A stretch of 64,000 nt of DNA, from assembly GCA_001466705.2 (NCBI GenBank), contig LATX02000211.1, positions 372,001-436,000 of the forward strand, read 5' to 3'. Position 1 is the stretch's first letter. Each line of letters opens with the position of its first letter. Both the position numbers and the translations under genes were made by a program. A model generated the notes under the pieces. The model had not been told where the DNA came from and ran no database searches. It saw only the letters and a program-made list of their open reading frames with translations. This DNA is from Moniliophthora roreri. Taxonomy: Eukaryota; Basidiomycota; Agaricomycetes; Agaricales; Marasmiaceae. Positions 47,828 through 59,624 of the stretch are shown in pieces.

Positions 47828-48841
47828 CCCCCTTTTCTGTCGGATATCAAGAAGATACCACAGACCACTTCACTGTCACTAAAACCAAAGATTGACCTAG
47901 CTTCTTCCTTTTCCAAGAAGGCTGCTCACAAGATCTCGAAATCCTTTACTCCAAAGAGAGTCGGGTCATCTACCTCTTCATCTCTCAAGCCTCTCCGGCA
48001 TCTATCTTCAGCTCTTACCAAGTCGAAGGAGTTTTCACCCGCCCTGAACACGATCAGAGAGGTGCCGAATGGACATTGCCGGGAGATCGCCTTGTCAGAG
48101 GAGGCGCTGAGCATGTCTCGTGCTTTATCGTCGAACCGTACCATTTGCATTGGGTGGTGACGACGGAAATCAGTACCGAGAGGAGATATACTCGCCGTTA
48201 GATGATACTAGGGAATAACATGTACACTCCGCGTAAACTTATAATGCCGTGCTACAATAATAAATGTTCCAGTCCTGTTAGTGAAAAGGTACTAAATGCT
48301 ATCATGAATCCTCCCCCACGGTCGTTACACGTAATTGAGTCCACTGAAAGTCTATCAGCCCAAGCGAATTGCCATCGAAGATCGGGCAACTATACCTGAG
48401 ATCAAGATTGCTCTCTTAATCCTGAACATCCACACCCAAATTTTCGCCTACGAGCTCCAGCAACTCATTGCGAATCTCTCTGTCAAGAGCAGGTTCACGA
48501 CATTTCATCGTGAAGTTCCGTAGTCGTGCCCCACCGAACCCAAACACTCTCGATCGTACCATATCGACCAATATCGCGCCGTCTAACGAGCAGCTCTGTG
48601 CTGATAGCGATAGATCCAGAAGGTTTGGAAGGAGTACGACTCCTGATGCCGAGCTAGAGATGGTCATTTCTTGAAGAAAATCTCGTCCGATGATGAGATT
48701 CATCATGGACATGTCGACAACATGGAGCTTTGTTATGGATGGAACGAGACTTAGCGAACGAGTCAGCTCGCCCGGAAATAGAGCGACACCATTGATGTCC
48801 AAGGAATCCAAAGGAGGACGAGAGCGTCGTAGAAACTCTAC
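47828..48841 (+). repeat. Long direct repeat, right copy (R2)
   Basis: 1014 bases matching 36508-37483 in the same orientation. It covers the relic of exon 3 of the 203-aa gene and the 3' end of the intact F-box gene. Confidence 0.9.
47834..48160 (+). pseudogene. Relic of exon 3 of the 203-aa gene (in R2)
   Basis: Same frame as 36523-36839 (IKKIPQTTSLSLKPKIDLAS, KKAAHKISKSFTPKR, LSEEALSMSRALSSN) to the same stop, but the AG acceptor before it has become GG and the exons with the membrane segment are absent. The frame is kept without stops, so the decay is recent or the sequence is still used. Confidence 0.7.
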
Positions 48842-50119
48842 AAACTCTGGAGCATTGACGTGGTAAGAAAGGGCCTCCCCAGAAGCCTTGAAAGATGTCA
48901 AGGACGGCAACGTCAGGTATGGTAAGATAGCGCTGGCGTAGTGGAAATGACTGACGTCCAACGATTCAAGGTGGGGAATCAAAGCGGGGATGGGGTTGGT
49001 GTCCGCCGCCAGGCGATGTTGGTAGGTCATGAGTGTGCGTGGATTCAGTTTGACTTCTCGAAGCTTCGGAGAGCATTGCAGAATGCCCAAAATGAGATCG
49101 ATGCTAGGCTCATCCGTTGAGAACCTCTCTAGCGCATGCATATGTTGATAGCCGGAGAGAAGTCTTGCGTCCATTCGTGCGGTTTCGAGGATGCGTAGAC
49201 GGGTTGCGTAAAGTGGCTGCGCAGCTGTTAATCCGGCTGACATTGTAGCTCTGTGTACTATGAGAAACTCGAGGGCGGGAAATTCGTTTGGAAGATGTGG
49301 ATCCTCGCCATGCAGACGTAGAACGCCACTGCCCCATCGTTCATAATGCCGATATAGCTCTGCCAAGACGGGTCTGTGTAAAGTGGGGTCATAGGGAACA
49401 CGTGCACCCTGGTCGAACAGGCTAGGAGCATAGAAGAATATGTGGAGAGGCCTTGCCTTGGATTTCTCCAGGCAAAACTTGGTAAGATCGTAGATTCGCT
49501 GAGCGACTATCGGTTCGTCATTGACGTGAAACCGCACCCCGATGCACGACCACAGTTTGGATTCCTGGAAGGCTAATGCTCTCCACTGAGCTGAAACGTG
49601 GCTCAGGACAAGCGGAGTACGGCAGTTGGGCTGCTCGAAGCGCTCATATTCGTCTAGCTGTGACGGTTCTCTGAGCGGATACCCATCTCTCCAACACGTG
49701 TAGAATATGCGAATCAACAACTCCGGTGGAAGTCTGCGAATTGACGGCCTCGAAATCCAACGTAGTCGTTCCTTCAACTTCCATAAACGAGTTCGCCTCT
49801 CCTCTAGCTGAAGCATGGCGTCGTCCATCTGACGTATTGCTTCGTCATAGCCCACAAGTTCGGCTTCTGCCTTTTGTAAGAGAGGAAGGAGTGTCGATGC
49901 TTCGTGACCTATGGAAATATGGTTTCCGGGATTCCCAGCGACATAATCTGCGATGACGGGAATGGCTGGGTTTGGTTCTGATGGAAAGACATTGCGGCAT
50001 TGGTGGCATAGTTCAATTGGGTCTCTCAGTAACGGCTAGAAACGAATGTTAGAGTGTTAGAGAACTACTGGTGGTACAACTCGAGAACTACTTGCCTCAA
50101 TATCCAAAACATTCTCCAT
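48416..50119 (-). CDS. F-box/LRR-like protein, 547 aa
   Basis: Exons 50096-50119 (MENVLDIE) and 48416-50035. The intron between them uses a GC donor (GCAAGT) with a normal TAG acceptor. The N-terminus has a CxxC pair (LCHQC), the string NPGNH, and a coiled coil (LLQKAEAELVGYDEAIRQMD and on). The F-box follows from about 105 (PSIRRLPPELLIRIF), then HVSAQWRALAFQESKLW. The rest has leucine-rich character. It probably acts as a substrate adaptor of an SCF ubiquitin ligase; this family is greatly expanded in mushrooms and its targets are mostly unknown. The 3' end lies in repeat R2. The F-box protein at 55871 has the same layout. Confidence 0.87.
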
Positions 50120-52268
50120 GGCAATTTGTTCTTCAAGGCGTGTTACTGAAAATCTTATCAAAGGAACTGATGGCTTGAAGCTGGGGATTTTAAAAGGCAA
50201 AGCATGGCTAACCGAACCATTTTTATCTTGCCCGTATTCCGATTTGCTGAACTCAATGTTTGAATGCGATCCTCGGGGCAGTATAAGAAAGCCTGCAACT
50301 GATTTGCCTGTGTGGTACGATGAACGCAGGTAATTGAAGCAATAGTACAGTCGGAATCAAATCTCGCGCCAAAACAGCGTTTGGGGTTGTCAATGTTTCC
50401 AATGTGGGGCACCGTTCAGGTTTCAAGGTTCGAATATCAGTGCGTCCAACAATGCCCACGAACAGGAGACGATGGTCCCAATCGAGGTGGAGAGAGAGGA
50501 GATGGTAGGTAAGTCAACGCTGGAGTAGTAGGAGTCATCAGGCTGGCAGTCGGGCCCCCTTACCTTTCACGTGAGTTTGGCGGAGTTCCGTACACAACCT
50601 TTGGAACAGAACTCCGACCTGGTAGTGGGATAGCGAACTGACAGTGGATATTATATTTTAATTTGTGGCAACTAGCAATAATATATAATCATGACTCCCT
50701 ATGAATAGAATCGACCCAAGCAACAATAACACATATTTCAACTGACAGCTGTTCTAATAAGCTTTTTGGCTTTCCGCTGCTCAGCACCGTCCATGTCATA
50801 GGCATCACCCCTGTACACCTGGCACCGACAGCCTCGCTAAGCACGATGCAACGACCAGTTGAACCATGATTATGCGAGATGCTTCGAGGTTCGACCGATG
50901 GCCAATACCCAAGAATTGGAATTAGAGGTTTGCTCGTCGAATCTCAAGAGGTGACATTTATATGAACCGAATTAACAGCGAGCGTTGTCAAAGTTACGCG
51001 TAACTTGACGCCATGTCGGCCTTACCGCAAGCAGCGAATTGCGGAACATAATATCGTCTTTGAACATTATAACCGATTACTTGCGTTAATCTGTCTAGCA
51101 CATTCGAGTCCATATCTCGGGGAGTAGTTGCATAACTCATGGCGAGCGTGAAGACTGGCGGCGTGGCAGATGGCAAGGGGAAAGAGAGTGTGCAATGAAA
51201 TAGTCTTCATCTAATGACTTCGTGCTCCATAGTCAAGCCCTCGTGTTTGCATTGTCAAGATTCACAGATGCTGCAAGAGAATTTTCCAAGATACTCATTC
51301 GCAACACTACCGAAATCGATCGTCCGACCATCTGTCCCCACGTCTGCATAGGATCGGCTACCCTCTCCTTCTCCAATTTTTAACCACACAACAGCACTAT
51401 TCCCTTACTTGATAAACTTTGAGGCACGTTAGTGAAACGCACCAGTCGCGAGTGGGAGTCAGAACAAGATGATAGGACTGCAAAAGAAATAGACGCCCAA
51501 CCCTTTTGACTCACTCCCATCACTCACACTATTCGTATTCGTGGAAAATGGTCTGTTTTTCTCCTTCGACTGTTGAACCACTACTAACATGGACTGATGG
51601 TTGACCAAAAAGAACAAACATCGTTCACCGAGTCGCTCACATTGGCGACGATTCCCGCAGTAAGAAAACAGGGCGACATCGAAACCACAGAGGCCGAGTA
51701 CCCGACTCAGAATGCCAACTATCACAAAAATTAGACTGTTCCTGTCATCCCCGAGGGTATCCGACTTGGCACCAATCCTTGCAGTAATTTCTCTCCTTTT
51801 ATTCTGCAATCCGCTCCGTATGTCTCCTTTCCTTTTGCATCCTTCGGATACTCACTGGATTAACTAGATTTCGAATGGATTTGGTTGTTGATATTCGCTG
51901 AGCCTGAGATAACAACGTTAACTCCAGTGTCTTCAGCCTATCCCCGGCACTAATCAAGATCTGTTGCAGCCCTCCTCTCGAGCTTTGTTCCATGCCTCAT
52001 CTCAGATCTGTTTCGTTAACCCTCGATTTACTCTTATCTCACACGCCCCGCACGCGACATGCCACTGAATCCATAAAAGTCGTTCGTTCGTCACCCCCAA
52101 GGTCATCAAGTCATTTGATATTGAATTACCCTATATCGTGCTGACCGGAATCGGAGAAGTGGAATCGTCTTTAACCTTCAACCTTTCGATATTGTGTTTG
52201 TAGTCAGATTGCCTCGACCCTTTCCGGCGTTATGGGACGTAATGAACCTGTAGGCTGTCAGGTCCCAA
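50120..52268. other. Intergenic region (2.1 kb)
   Basis: Divergent spacer between the F-box and DUF6534 genes. Minus-strand frames at 50158-50459 and 51459-51993 show no motif I know. Confidence 0.4.
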
Positions 52269-52277
52269 TATATATAA
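52269..52277 (+). promoter_or_regulatory. TATA box of the DUF6534 gene
   Basis: TATATATAA, 65 bases upstream of the ATG at 52334. Confidence 0.6.
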
Positions 52278-52333
52278 CCACCGGCAAGACCGCATAAGTA
52301 TCACTCCCCTAACGTCCCAGAGACGCATCAGCT

Positions 52334-53838
52334 ATGGACGCCCCAAATAACACTTCACAACTGTAAGTACGTCCATGTAAAACTCTTAAGCGTAACTATT
52401 GATTCCGTGAATCTCTGTAGAGCAGGACCCCTGGTATGACTCTGCCGCAATCATATACCTCTAGCCTTACCAAGTCTTACGGTCTATGCAACGTAGTTAC
52501 TTGGCTATCTATTGAACTATGGTCTCTACGGTATTCTCATAGTCCAGATCTGTGTGTACCTGCACTCCTGACTTTGCTTTGACCGTCATGATTGATATGC
52601 ACAATGTTAGACCTCTATTGGGCGGCATTTCCATACGATAATCGACTCACTCAGGCCCTCGTATACTGCCTTTACGGTTTAGAAACGACCCAGACCATCG
52701 TACTTTCCCATGACGCATTCCAAAGCTTTGTTTACGGATTCGCAAACCCTGTCGCTGTAAACACGCTTCATCTCCTGTGGCTGCATTCTTATTTAATCGA
52801 CGGAATAGGTATGTGGTCTCCCAGAGCACGATTTCTGTGGCGTGGCACTCATTTTTTCCTGATATCTAGTTGCATTCTTTGTCCATATTTACTATGCCAG
52901 GAGAATACACGTCCTGTTACGTGGAACGAAGATCATACCCGGAATGATCGTGTTGGTGAGTCGAACGTCTCGTTTCCCGAGCCACCGTTAACATACAATT
53001 AGCTAGCCACCACTCAATTCGTTGCGTCCGTGCGCCTCAGTATCACCGCGAGAGACACGATACTGTTCTCTGATGGCTATCATTACAGAGACGTCGCTTT
53101 TGTTCCCTCTATAGTCGGTTTGAAGCCTCAATCTTTGACCTTCTGCTGATATTCCCTTGGCAGACTAAAACCGTTTGCGCCGTGGTAGTTGACGTCCTCA
53201 TCGCTATAACAATGATCTACGCTGTAAGGTCTCCCTATGAGCACTGACAATTCTTTTTCTAATCGAGAGTGCCCATGTCTTGACCTATAGCTCTCGCAGT
53301 TTGACACCACGTTTCGGGAAACTCAAAATCTTCTAAGTCGACTTAATCGGCTTTCGGTGGAAACAGGTAGTCTCATTGGTATGTTGGTTAAACGAGATCT
53401 GGACACTGAATGACAAGCTTCAACGGCTGACAGCTGTAGCGAGCCTCCTTCAGCCTCTTTTGTGGATCTTGTTCATAAATCGAATCTATTATGTCACGCC
53501 GGCTATAATCACTACAAAACTATATTCAAATTCGTTATTGGCGGTGCTCAACGGCCGTGTCCAGATTCATGGAGAAAGGGGAGGTAGTACCAGGAATACA
53601 AGTAGCGCAACTGTCGCTGTCACTGTTCCACGGTCGGCTTGGACTCGACAAAGCAGGATAATTTCGGAAGGTTGGGTGCCAAGTACGTTCCCTAGCAGGT
53701 TGGATGATCTGGATGGCTTTAGTCTATCGGTACGTGTTCTTAAACTATGACGGTAAAGTTCATTGTCCAACGTTTCAAATGCAGGAAGCACACGTAGACG
53801 CTTCGGAGACCAAGGCAAGCAGTCGCATCACTAGATAG
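52334..53838 (+). CDS. DUF6534 seven-helix membrane protein, 329 aa
   Basis: Exons 52334-52362, 52421-52433 (13 nt), 52497-52551, 52611-52808, 52870-52955, 53003-53113, 53164-53223, 53291-53378, 53434-53729, 53785-53838; phase closes throughout. The joined N-terminus MDAPNNTSQLAGPLLLGYLL, then NYGLYGILIVQIYLYWAAFP, ETTQTIVLSHDAF, IVAFFVHIYYARRI, KTVCAVVVDVLIAITMIYAL and RLSVETGSLIAVASLL are typical of this family, and YSNSLLAVLNGR is the DUF6534 signature near the last helix. The tail (about 260-329) is Ser/Arg-rich and cytosolic-looking. The family is widespread in agaricomycetes and of unknown function. The donor after exon 6 (GTCGGT at 53114) is weak, so that junction is less sure. Confidence 0.88.
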
Positions 53839-55870
53839 GGTTGGAAGGGGAAGGCACCTGGAGGTGGCTCAATTGCACGGACATGGATGTATGTGGTAGA
53901 TATGCATATGTAGGAGTCTGGCTCTCGGTTGCATGAAGGGACTACAGGACAATGGTTGATTCATGGAGTGAAATGATTATAGTATAGTGATAATGGTCCA
54001 AACTGTTGGTAAATTATAGAATAGAGGTGTTTCTATAGCATCTCCATGCCCTGGCACGTCTGCGACGTTGCCAAAGTTCCAAGGTCTCGGTCTCCTCGCC
54101 AAGTGCATGGGTTGGATAACCTCTGATAAACTCCACAAATGGATCATCAAGCGAGAGTTACCGATGTCAGTTACGCAACAGGCTCGACGCCCACAAACCC
54201 AACACCTAGATGAGAGCCTGTGACTCAGAAGACGGCGAGTGGGCTCACAAATCTGAGGACTCTAAAATGTTCTTTAACATTCCTCGAGGAACCAAGAAAT
54301 ACCAAGGACAGGAGGAGGCCGCCTAGTATTAGTATGTGTCCGTAGACAGGTCTTGGTCTTGCTCATAGCTGACATCCGTCTCGCTTTTCAATACTCATTT
54401 CACTTGATATACCATCTTCGTCGTCCCTTTTCGTGGCTTGGCAGGAGACAAAGACATGCGTATGAAGAACATGACTCGTTTCCACTGCCAGGTTTAGTAT
54501 ATGTTTTCCGTTAGCCACTCGATCATTTCCGAGTAGCTACAATTATCAGGATTACCTATATGACGGTACAGAAACTTCGTCTGAGACCTATCGATGATTA
54601 ACGCTATTGCGAGTCGCTCTTCGAATGAAGTGGCAGTTCTACCACGACGGTAATGTATATCCCGAGGACACTCAACCGCTAAATAGTCACCGGGGTAAGC
54701 GCTTCCCTACGGACTCCGGTTAGGCGGTTAGCGTACCTCAGAACCATTTCAACCCTCGTACGTTCACCATAGTGCATGCCAGTGTACCTCGTCTGAATTG
54801 CGCTGCTTTCGCTCAATTTGCACGAAAAGCCATCGTGTGTGTGGTTGAATGGGTAAGCAAGATTAGTCTGCTTTTTTTTTTCTATTCTAAATATCAAGAT
54901 GATGGCCCGTGGAAGACGAAGAGTGTGGGACGTACCTCGTAGCGGGTTCTTCATAAGCACTCCCATTTACCATCTCCTTAGCATCCTTCCTACTCCAAGG
55001 CCACGCACCTGGACTCCAACTGTTCGCCCTGGGTCCGAGGGTACATTCCATGATTCATCGAGGAGTTTCTCAACATTAGACGCATCAGACTTGGGTGAAC
55101 ATGGATATAATTGATACGATTTGAGGGCGGGCTCAAGAGGAAAAGCAGAGAACTGAGCATATCCGTCGGTGAATCCCGAAAGGTCTTGGGTTGAGAGAAG
55201 GAATGTCGGCAGCCAAGAAATAATTCAATCACATCCAAATACGATCTGCATCACTCATCGCCCTCGAGGTAACCTTCTAACCTGCACCATACTCCTTCCC
55301 GTGCCCGGGATGCTCAATAGCTTCGAGCAGACAAGTCAAGCCCTTGACGTATAATATGAACATTAGGAGGGAAGGGAATAGGTTAATAGGCCGAGAAGAT
55401 AGTGAAAGGAACATATACCTCTGCCTCTCTTCCTCCCTCTTTCAAGTCGACACATCATTTTCCTAGGACCTGTTTGGGCGGGATATGGAATAGTTGGGGC
55501 ATCGTTGGATGGCGGAGGATCTGCGGCCCGCGGCGTTGAACTTCGTTGCGATGGGAGCTTATTTGATTCTTCTCGTGACAACCACCACGGCTGCTACATT
55601 GCTCGGTTCATTTAGGACTTTTCTCAGTTTTGAAGGCTAATCCGGTGAAAAACTCCCGGATTACACGAGACCAAGTGAATCGTGCTCGAGAACTGAAGGG
55701 TGAAGACCGGTTGGAAGTATGTGTTGTGTATTTCTCTAGTATGCCACGAGCTTAATTCACTGGCAACTTCTGCGGCATGCTTCATTAGACTCAAGGAATC
55801 ATACAGTCGCTTGCTCATAGCATCGAGAGGTACTGGTCATTAGGGGACCATCGATTATGGTGCGTGAAAG
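53839..55870. other. Intergenic region with unresolved frames
   Basis: A minus-strand frame of about 85 codons without ATG (54970-55230, containing SNVEKLLDESWNVPSDPGR) and a plus-strand 43-codon frame at about 55510-55641 with one hydrophobic helix (AYLILLVTTTTAATLLGSF) look partly gene-like. I could not complete either. Confidence 0.35.
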
Positions 55871-57559
55871 ATGGTTTTTTCTTTCTACTCTTCAGCTGAT
55901 ACACTTGTGTATCATCAGGCGGCCAACGGAAATAAACGAGTGTTATTCGCCGAGTTATTCATATCGGAGGTCGATTGTCCTCGCTGTCATTTCACAGTAA
56001 ATCCCTCGTTGAACACCGTTCATATCACTGAGCTGGAAGGATACATATCGCGGCATCCTGGGAATCATCTCCCACCTGTTCACGAACAAGCTCGTCTTGA
56101 AAACCTTCTGCGAGCAGCCGAAGGAGAATTGTCGCAATATGAGGAAAGAATACGCGAGATGATGGAGCAAGTGGAGAAGTCGAGGGTCAGGATGACATCC
56201 TCTATCCGACGACTGCGAGTTATGATCAAACCATCGATCCATCGGCTCCCCCCAGAGCTTCTCTCACATATCTTCATGCTGCACGAACCACGCCCCTATG
56301 AATCCCAGAGATACTCTCTTATTCTTAGTCACGTTTGCACCCGTTGGCGTGCACTAGCTCTTTCGATGCCCCGCCTATGGTGCCGATTCGGACTAATTAT
56401 TCCGTCCCGAACATATCATGTTCACGAGTCTCATCCACAAAGGATGCTTAACTTTGTGAAGTTCTGCTTGGAGAATTCCGGAGATAAACCGCTCGATTTA
56501 TCGGTTTACTCGTACTCTGATAACGAGAGTACATTTCATCGGTATTCTTCATCTTTGGCTCAACTCGTTGCGCACAGTCATCGATGGCGGCACGTGGACT
56601 TTGACACCGGCCGAAGTTATCTTGAAATCCCCGAATCCCTACCCATGCTCGAAACAATATCCCTCAGATTCTCCCAGAGCTTGGTGGCAGACCGTACTCG
56701 TACTGTCTCTACCCCTCGCCTGCGCTCCTTATGCCTCAACGATGCTGAGAGTCTTGGTCGGTTTGACCTTCAAACCCTGACCGAGCTCACTATCACAGAA
56801 GGTTCGGGTATCTCCGCTATAAAGGCACTAGACATACTGCGGTCATGTAAAATGCTTACGTCCTTCTCAACTTTCATATACATAATCGACGAGCAGCCAC
56901 CTCTTCCGTCCCAGAATGTCGTCGTATCTTCATTGCGGACATTGGATATACAAACACTAGAGGACGGCGACTTCTTCAGCCGTCTTACATTACCTTGTCT
57001 CTCAGATCTCACTCTAATTGGAGATGAGATGCACGCCATAGAGTTCCCATTTACAAGCTTCTACGGGATGTTGAGTAGATCTCGACCGACTCTTCTCTCG
57101 TTGAATCTTGAAGGATGGACAATACCCACTCAAAGGCTACTCGACGTTCTATTAACGATACCGTCCCTCGAGACGTTCATCATATGGAATCCCGAGTCGC
57201 TACTATACTCACCAATTCTCTCCACCGAATTCCTTGAACAGATGACATTCCCCACCAAGGGCGTAGACATCGTGCGGTATAAAGACTCGGTGTTGTTGCC
57301 CAGTGTTGTTAACATCCATTTTGAGTTAGGGCAGCATCCTTTTGACCATAATGCTCTGACTCGAATGGTCGATTCTCGCTTTTATGACGGTAACTGGACA
57401 GGCGACACGATGCACAAGCTAAAACAGCTGCAGTCTTTCAGTTTATGCTGCTGTCCTACCAAGCTCAACGAGTATACTCGCTCCCGCCTTATGAGCACGC
57501 AAGGTAAAGGATTGAAGGTCAGTATCGAATTCTTGGATCCCTGTTTCTATAGTATTTAA
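55871..57559 (+). CDS. F-box/LRR-like protein, 562 aa
   Basis: A single-exon frame. The N-terminus has a CxxC pair (VDCPRCHF), then HPGNH and a coiled coil (LLRAAEGELSQYEERIREMM). The F-box is at about 118-160 (PSIHRLPPELLSHIF, LSHVCTRWRALAL). The remaining 400 residues alternate Leu-rich strands and short loops (for example LPMLETISLRF, LPSVVNIHFELG). Role as for other F-box proteins: a probable SCF adaptor, target unknown. The first 25 or so residues (MVFSFYSSADTLVYH) are not conserved in the other F-box protein and may not be the real start; a short 5' exon with a splice, as in the gene at 50119, is possible. It is the closest intact relative of the relic at 29229-30208. Confidence 0.85.
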   Translation: MVFSFYSSADTLVYHQAANGNKRVLFAELFISEVDCPRCHFTVNPSLNTVHITELEGYISRHPGNHLPPVHEQARLENLLRAAEGELSQYEERIREMMEQVEKSRVRMTSSIRRLRVMIKPSIHRLPPELLSHIFMLHEPRPYESQRYSLILSHVCTRWRALALSMPRLWCRFGLIIPSRTYHVHESHPQRMLNFVKFCLENSGDKPLDLSVYSYSDNESTFHRYSSSLAQLVAHSHRWRHVDFDTGRSYLEIPESLPMLETISLRFSQSLVADRTRTVSTPRLRSLCLNDAESLGRFDLQTLTELTITEGSGISAIKALDILRSCKMLTSFSTFIYIIDEQPPLPSQNVVVSSLRTLDIQTLEDGDFFSRLTLPCLSDLTLIGDEMHAIEFPFTSFYGMLSRSRPTLLSLNLEGWTIPTQRLLDVLLTIPSLETFIIWNPESLLYSPILSTEFLEQMTFPTKGVDIVRYKDSVLLPSVVNIHFELGQHPFDHNALTRMVDSRFYDGNWTGDTMHKLKQLQSFSLCCCPTKLNEYTRSRLMSTQGKGLKVSIEFLDPCFYSI

Positions 57560-57771
57560 GGTTGAGTCTGTGGATTTGCTTTTACATGTGCCATCTCATA
57601 TCGATACCCTTCTCTGTAGTATACACGAGCAACACTGAAATGCTGATGTTTCGATCGAGTTTCCTTGAGAAGCCGGGGCATCGCTTACTTCCCCATGCTC
57701 TACCCACACCCAGATCATGTTGGGCCTCTGTCGCCAATGCGATCTCACCAGATCGGAATCGTGATGATTGC

Positions 57772-59286
57772 TTACACCATTGATCCTTCCTTCGTATTCC
57801 CTGCCTGATCCTCCTCAAAATGAATATTCAATGGATGGGGAGCTGCATCAGTAACGGTGCCTCTCTGAACCGGACGACTCGCGAAATGGATTTCAGAGAC
57901 CCTATCCTGCAAACTTTCCACAGTCATTCCGAGTCTTGCTCGTACAATAATTAACGTTGGGGCGATTCCCTAGAAAGATAGTGAGCCTCGAGACGTGTGA
58001 AAATGTGATGGCTTACAGCAGATAAAGCTACGATTGGAGAAGGATTGATGGATAATTCAACAGGTGGGACAGTGTTGAATATGATTAATCCAATAATGGT
58101 TGTTGTAGGATAGAGTAGTCCTGATTCAAGGCTGGAGCCATAATGAAATTTAAAGTTGAGCAGTATTTGAAAGAATACGTACATAATTCTGGGGATTGAT
58201 TGTATGACATTGCCATCGCTGCTTGCAGTGCCCAACGATCGAACCTTACAGTGGATCCACCATATGCGCCCGGCTACATTGATAGGTGTGAAAAAGAGTC
58301 CAATCATAGAAGACGGATGGAACAGACCAGTCAAAAGGGTAATTAAGAGGTTCAACGCTGCACTCATTACCCACTGCGGAAACTGTAGACGGGCCCCCAC
58401 TATGAAAAAGTCCTGGTTCCTTTGTGTAAGAAGGCTATCGACTCCGATCGTGAAGAAGACGGTTCCGATAATTCCAATGACTTATGTGCCATCAAAATCC
58501 AAGGTAGACGGCAGAATCAGAGCTGAAAACTAACCATTTGTTATAGCTGACGCCATTATGAGTGGGCAAGCAACCCATTTCCTTGAGCCCCAAATCAAGT
58601 AACAACGATGGATCTGTAAACATATCATTGCACGTTGGGAGGGGCGCCGGGCAAGTCATCGCAACACTCACCAGCATAGTCTCTGCAACGAGGCTGGGGA
58701 TCCCGATATCAGCTTACGCATCGAACTGAGGGTTCATCAGCAACTTACTTGAGGAGAATAGGAGTCAAGTATGTGATCGATCTACCTGATTGCATGAATT
58801 TACGCAAGGCTTTGCCTAGTCACAAAACTTACCGGACGGCAGCTATCCCTGTGTTTGAGAAGTGCTTTCTAGCTGGCGAATAATCGCGGGTTTTGATCGC
58901 GGTAAAATACACCACAGTATCAAGAACCGATACCACTGTCTGTGTGACGACGAAGATTGTCGACAACAGGAAGAGAAGCACGATCCAGAAAAAATAGAGC
59001 TGGCGGCTTTGCCGCTCGTCTCGGCGTCGTAGCAAACAAACGCATGCTCCAAAAAGAGAGGCATAAACACCTGTCAATGCATTGTCAGTTTTTAGAGAGC
59101 TGATACTACTGAACCAGCGACAATACCATAGACAAGATACATCGTCTGAAGTTGGTCACTCTGTTAGAGTATGACTGAAAAGTTCTATGGAAATGGACAT
59201 ACCGAAAGAGTGGTTAACGGGAATATAATTTCAGACGTGGTGTCCCAAGCTCGGCTTGCATTTGCCAAAGGGTTTTCCAATGACAT
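57772..59286 (-). CDS. Agaricomycete seven-helix membrane protein, 352 aa
   Basis: Exons in transcription order: 59203-59286, 59115-59160, 58833-59070, 58749-58781, 58672-58693, 58535-58613, 58328-58480, 58183-58273, 58017-58131, 57772-57969; phase closes at every junction. It starts MSLENPLANASRAWDTT, followed by hydrophobic segments (VYGIVAGVYASLFGACVCLL, FFWIVLLFLLSTIFVV). RCYLIWGSRKWV, then AGRIWWIHCKV, LESGLLYPTTTIIGLIIF and the end motif GIAPTLIIVRARLG are typical of a large mushroom family annotated only as integral membrane protein. The tail is hydrophilic (RPVQRGTVTDAAPHPL). Exon 7 may hide one more small intron. Function unknown. It converges with the F-box gene 210 bases away. Confidence 0.88.
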
Positions 59287-59363
59287 AGTTTGTTTCAATT
59301 GGAGCTCGGGCTGAGAGAAGTCGAGAGAGGAGCTATGGGTTTGGCTGAATCAGCGGTCTGCTC

Positions 59364-59369
59364 TATATA
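59364..59369 (-). promoter_or_regulatory. TATA box of the seven-helix protein gene
   Basis: TATATA on the minus strand, 78 bases upstream of the ATG at 59286. Confidence 0.5.
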
Positions 59370-59624
59370 CCTGGTCTCCCGGAGCTGCAGGAAATCTAAA
59401 GACGACAGGTTTAAATACCTGTGACCCCTCGGCATCGGCATGGAAAATAGCGAAGCGAAGAGGTTATAGATGGCAGTGGTCGATGAGGGTGGAGCCCGAG
59501 CGCATCAGCACAATGCACTGAGTCGATTATCCCGCCGGGGTCGTGGAACAGTGGAGTCAATCCGCTCGAGGGATCCACCCGAATTTCAAATCTCTGCGAA
59601 GGGGTGGGAACGAGCCTGACTAAG

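Noticed and set aside
54970..55230. Open minus-strand frame of about 85 codons
   Set aside because: No ATG or acceptor before it, and another frame on the same strand is equally open.
55510..55641. 43-codon plus-strand frame with one hydrophobic helix
   Set aside because: Could be chance; no upstream signal or known small protein match.
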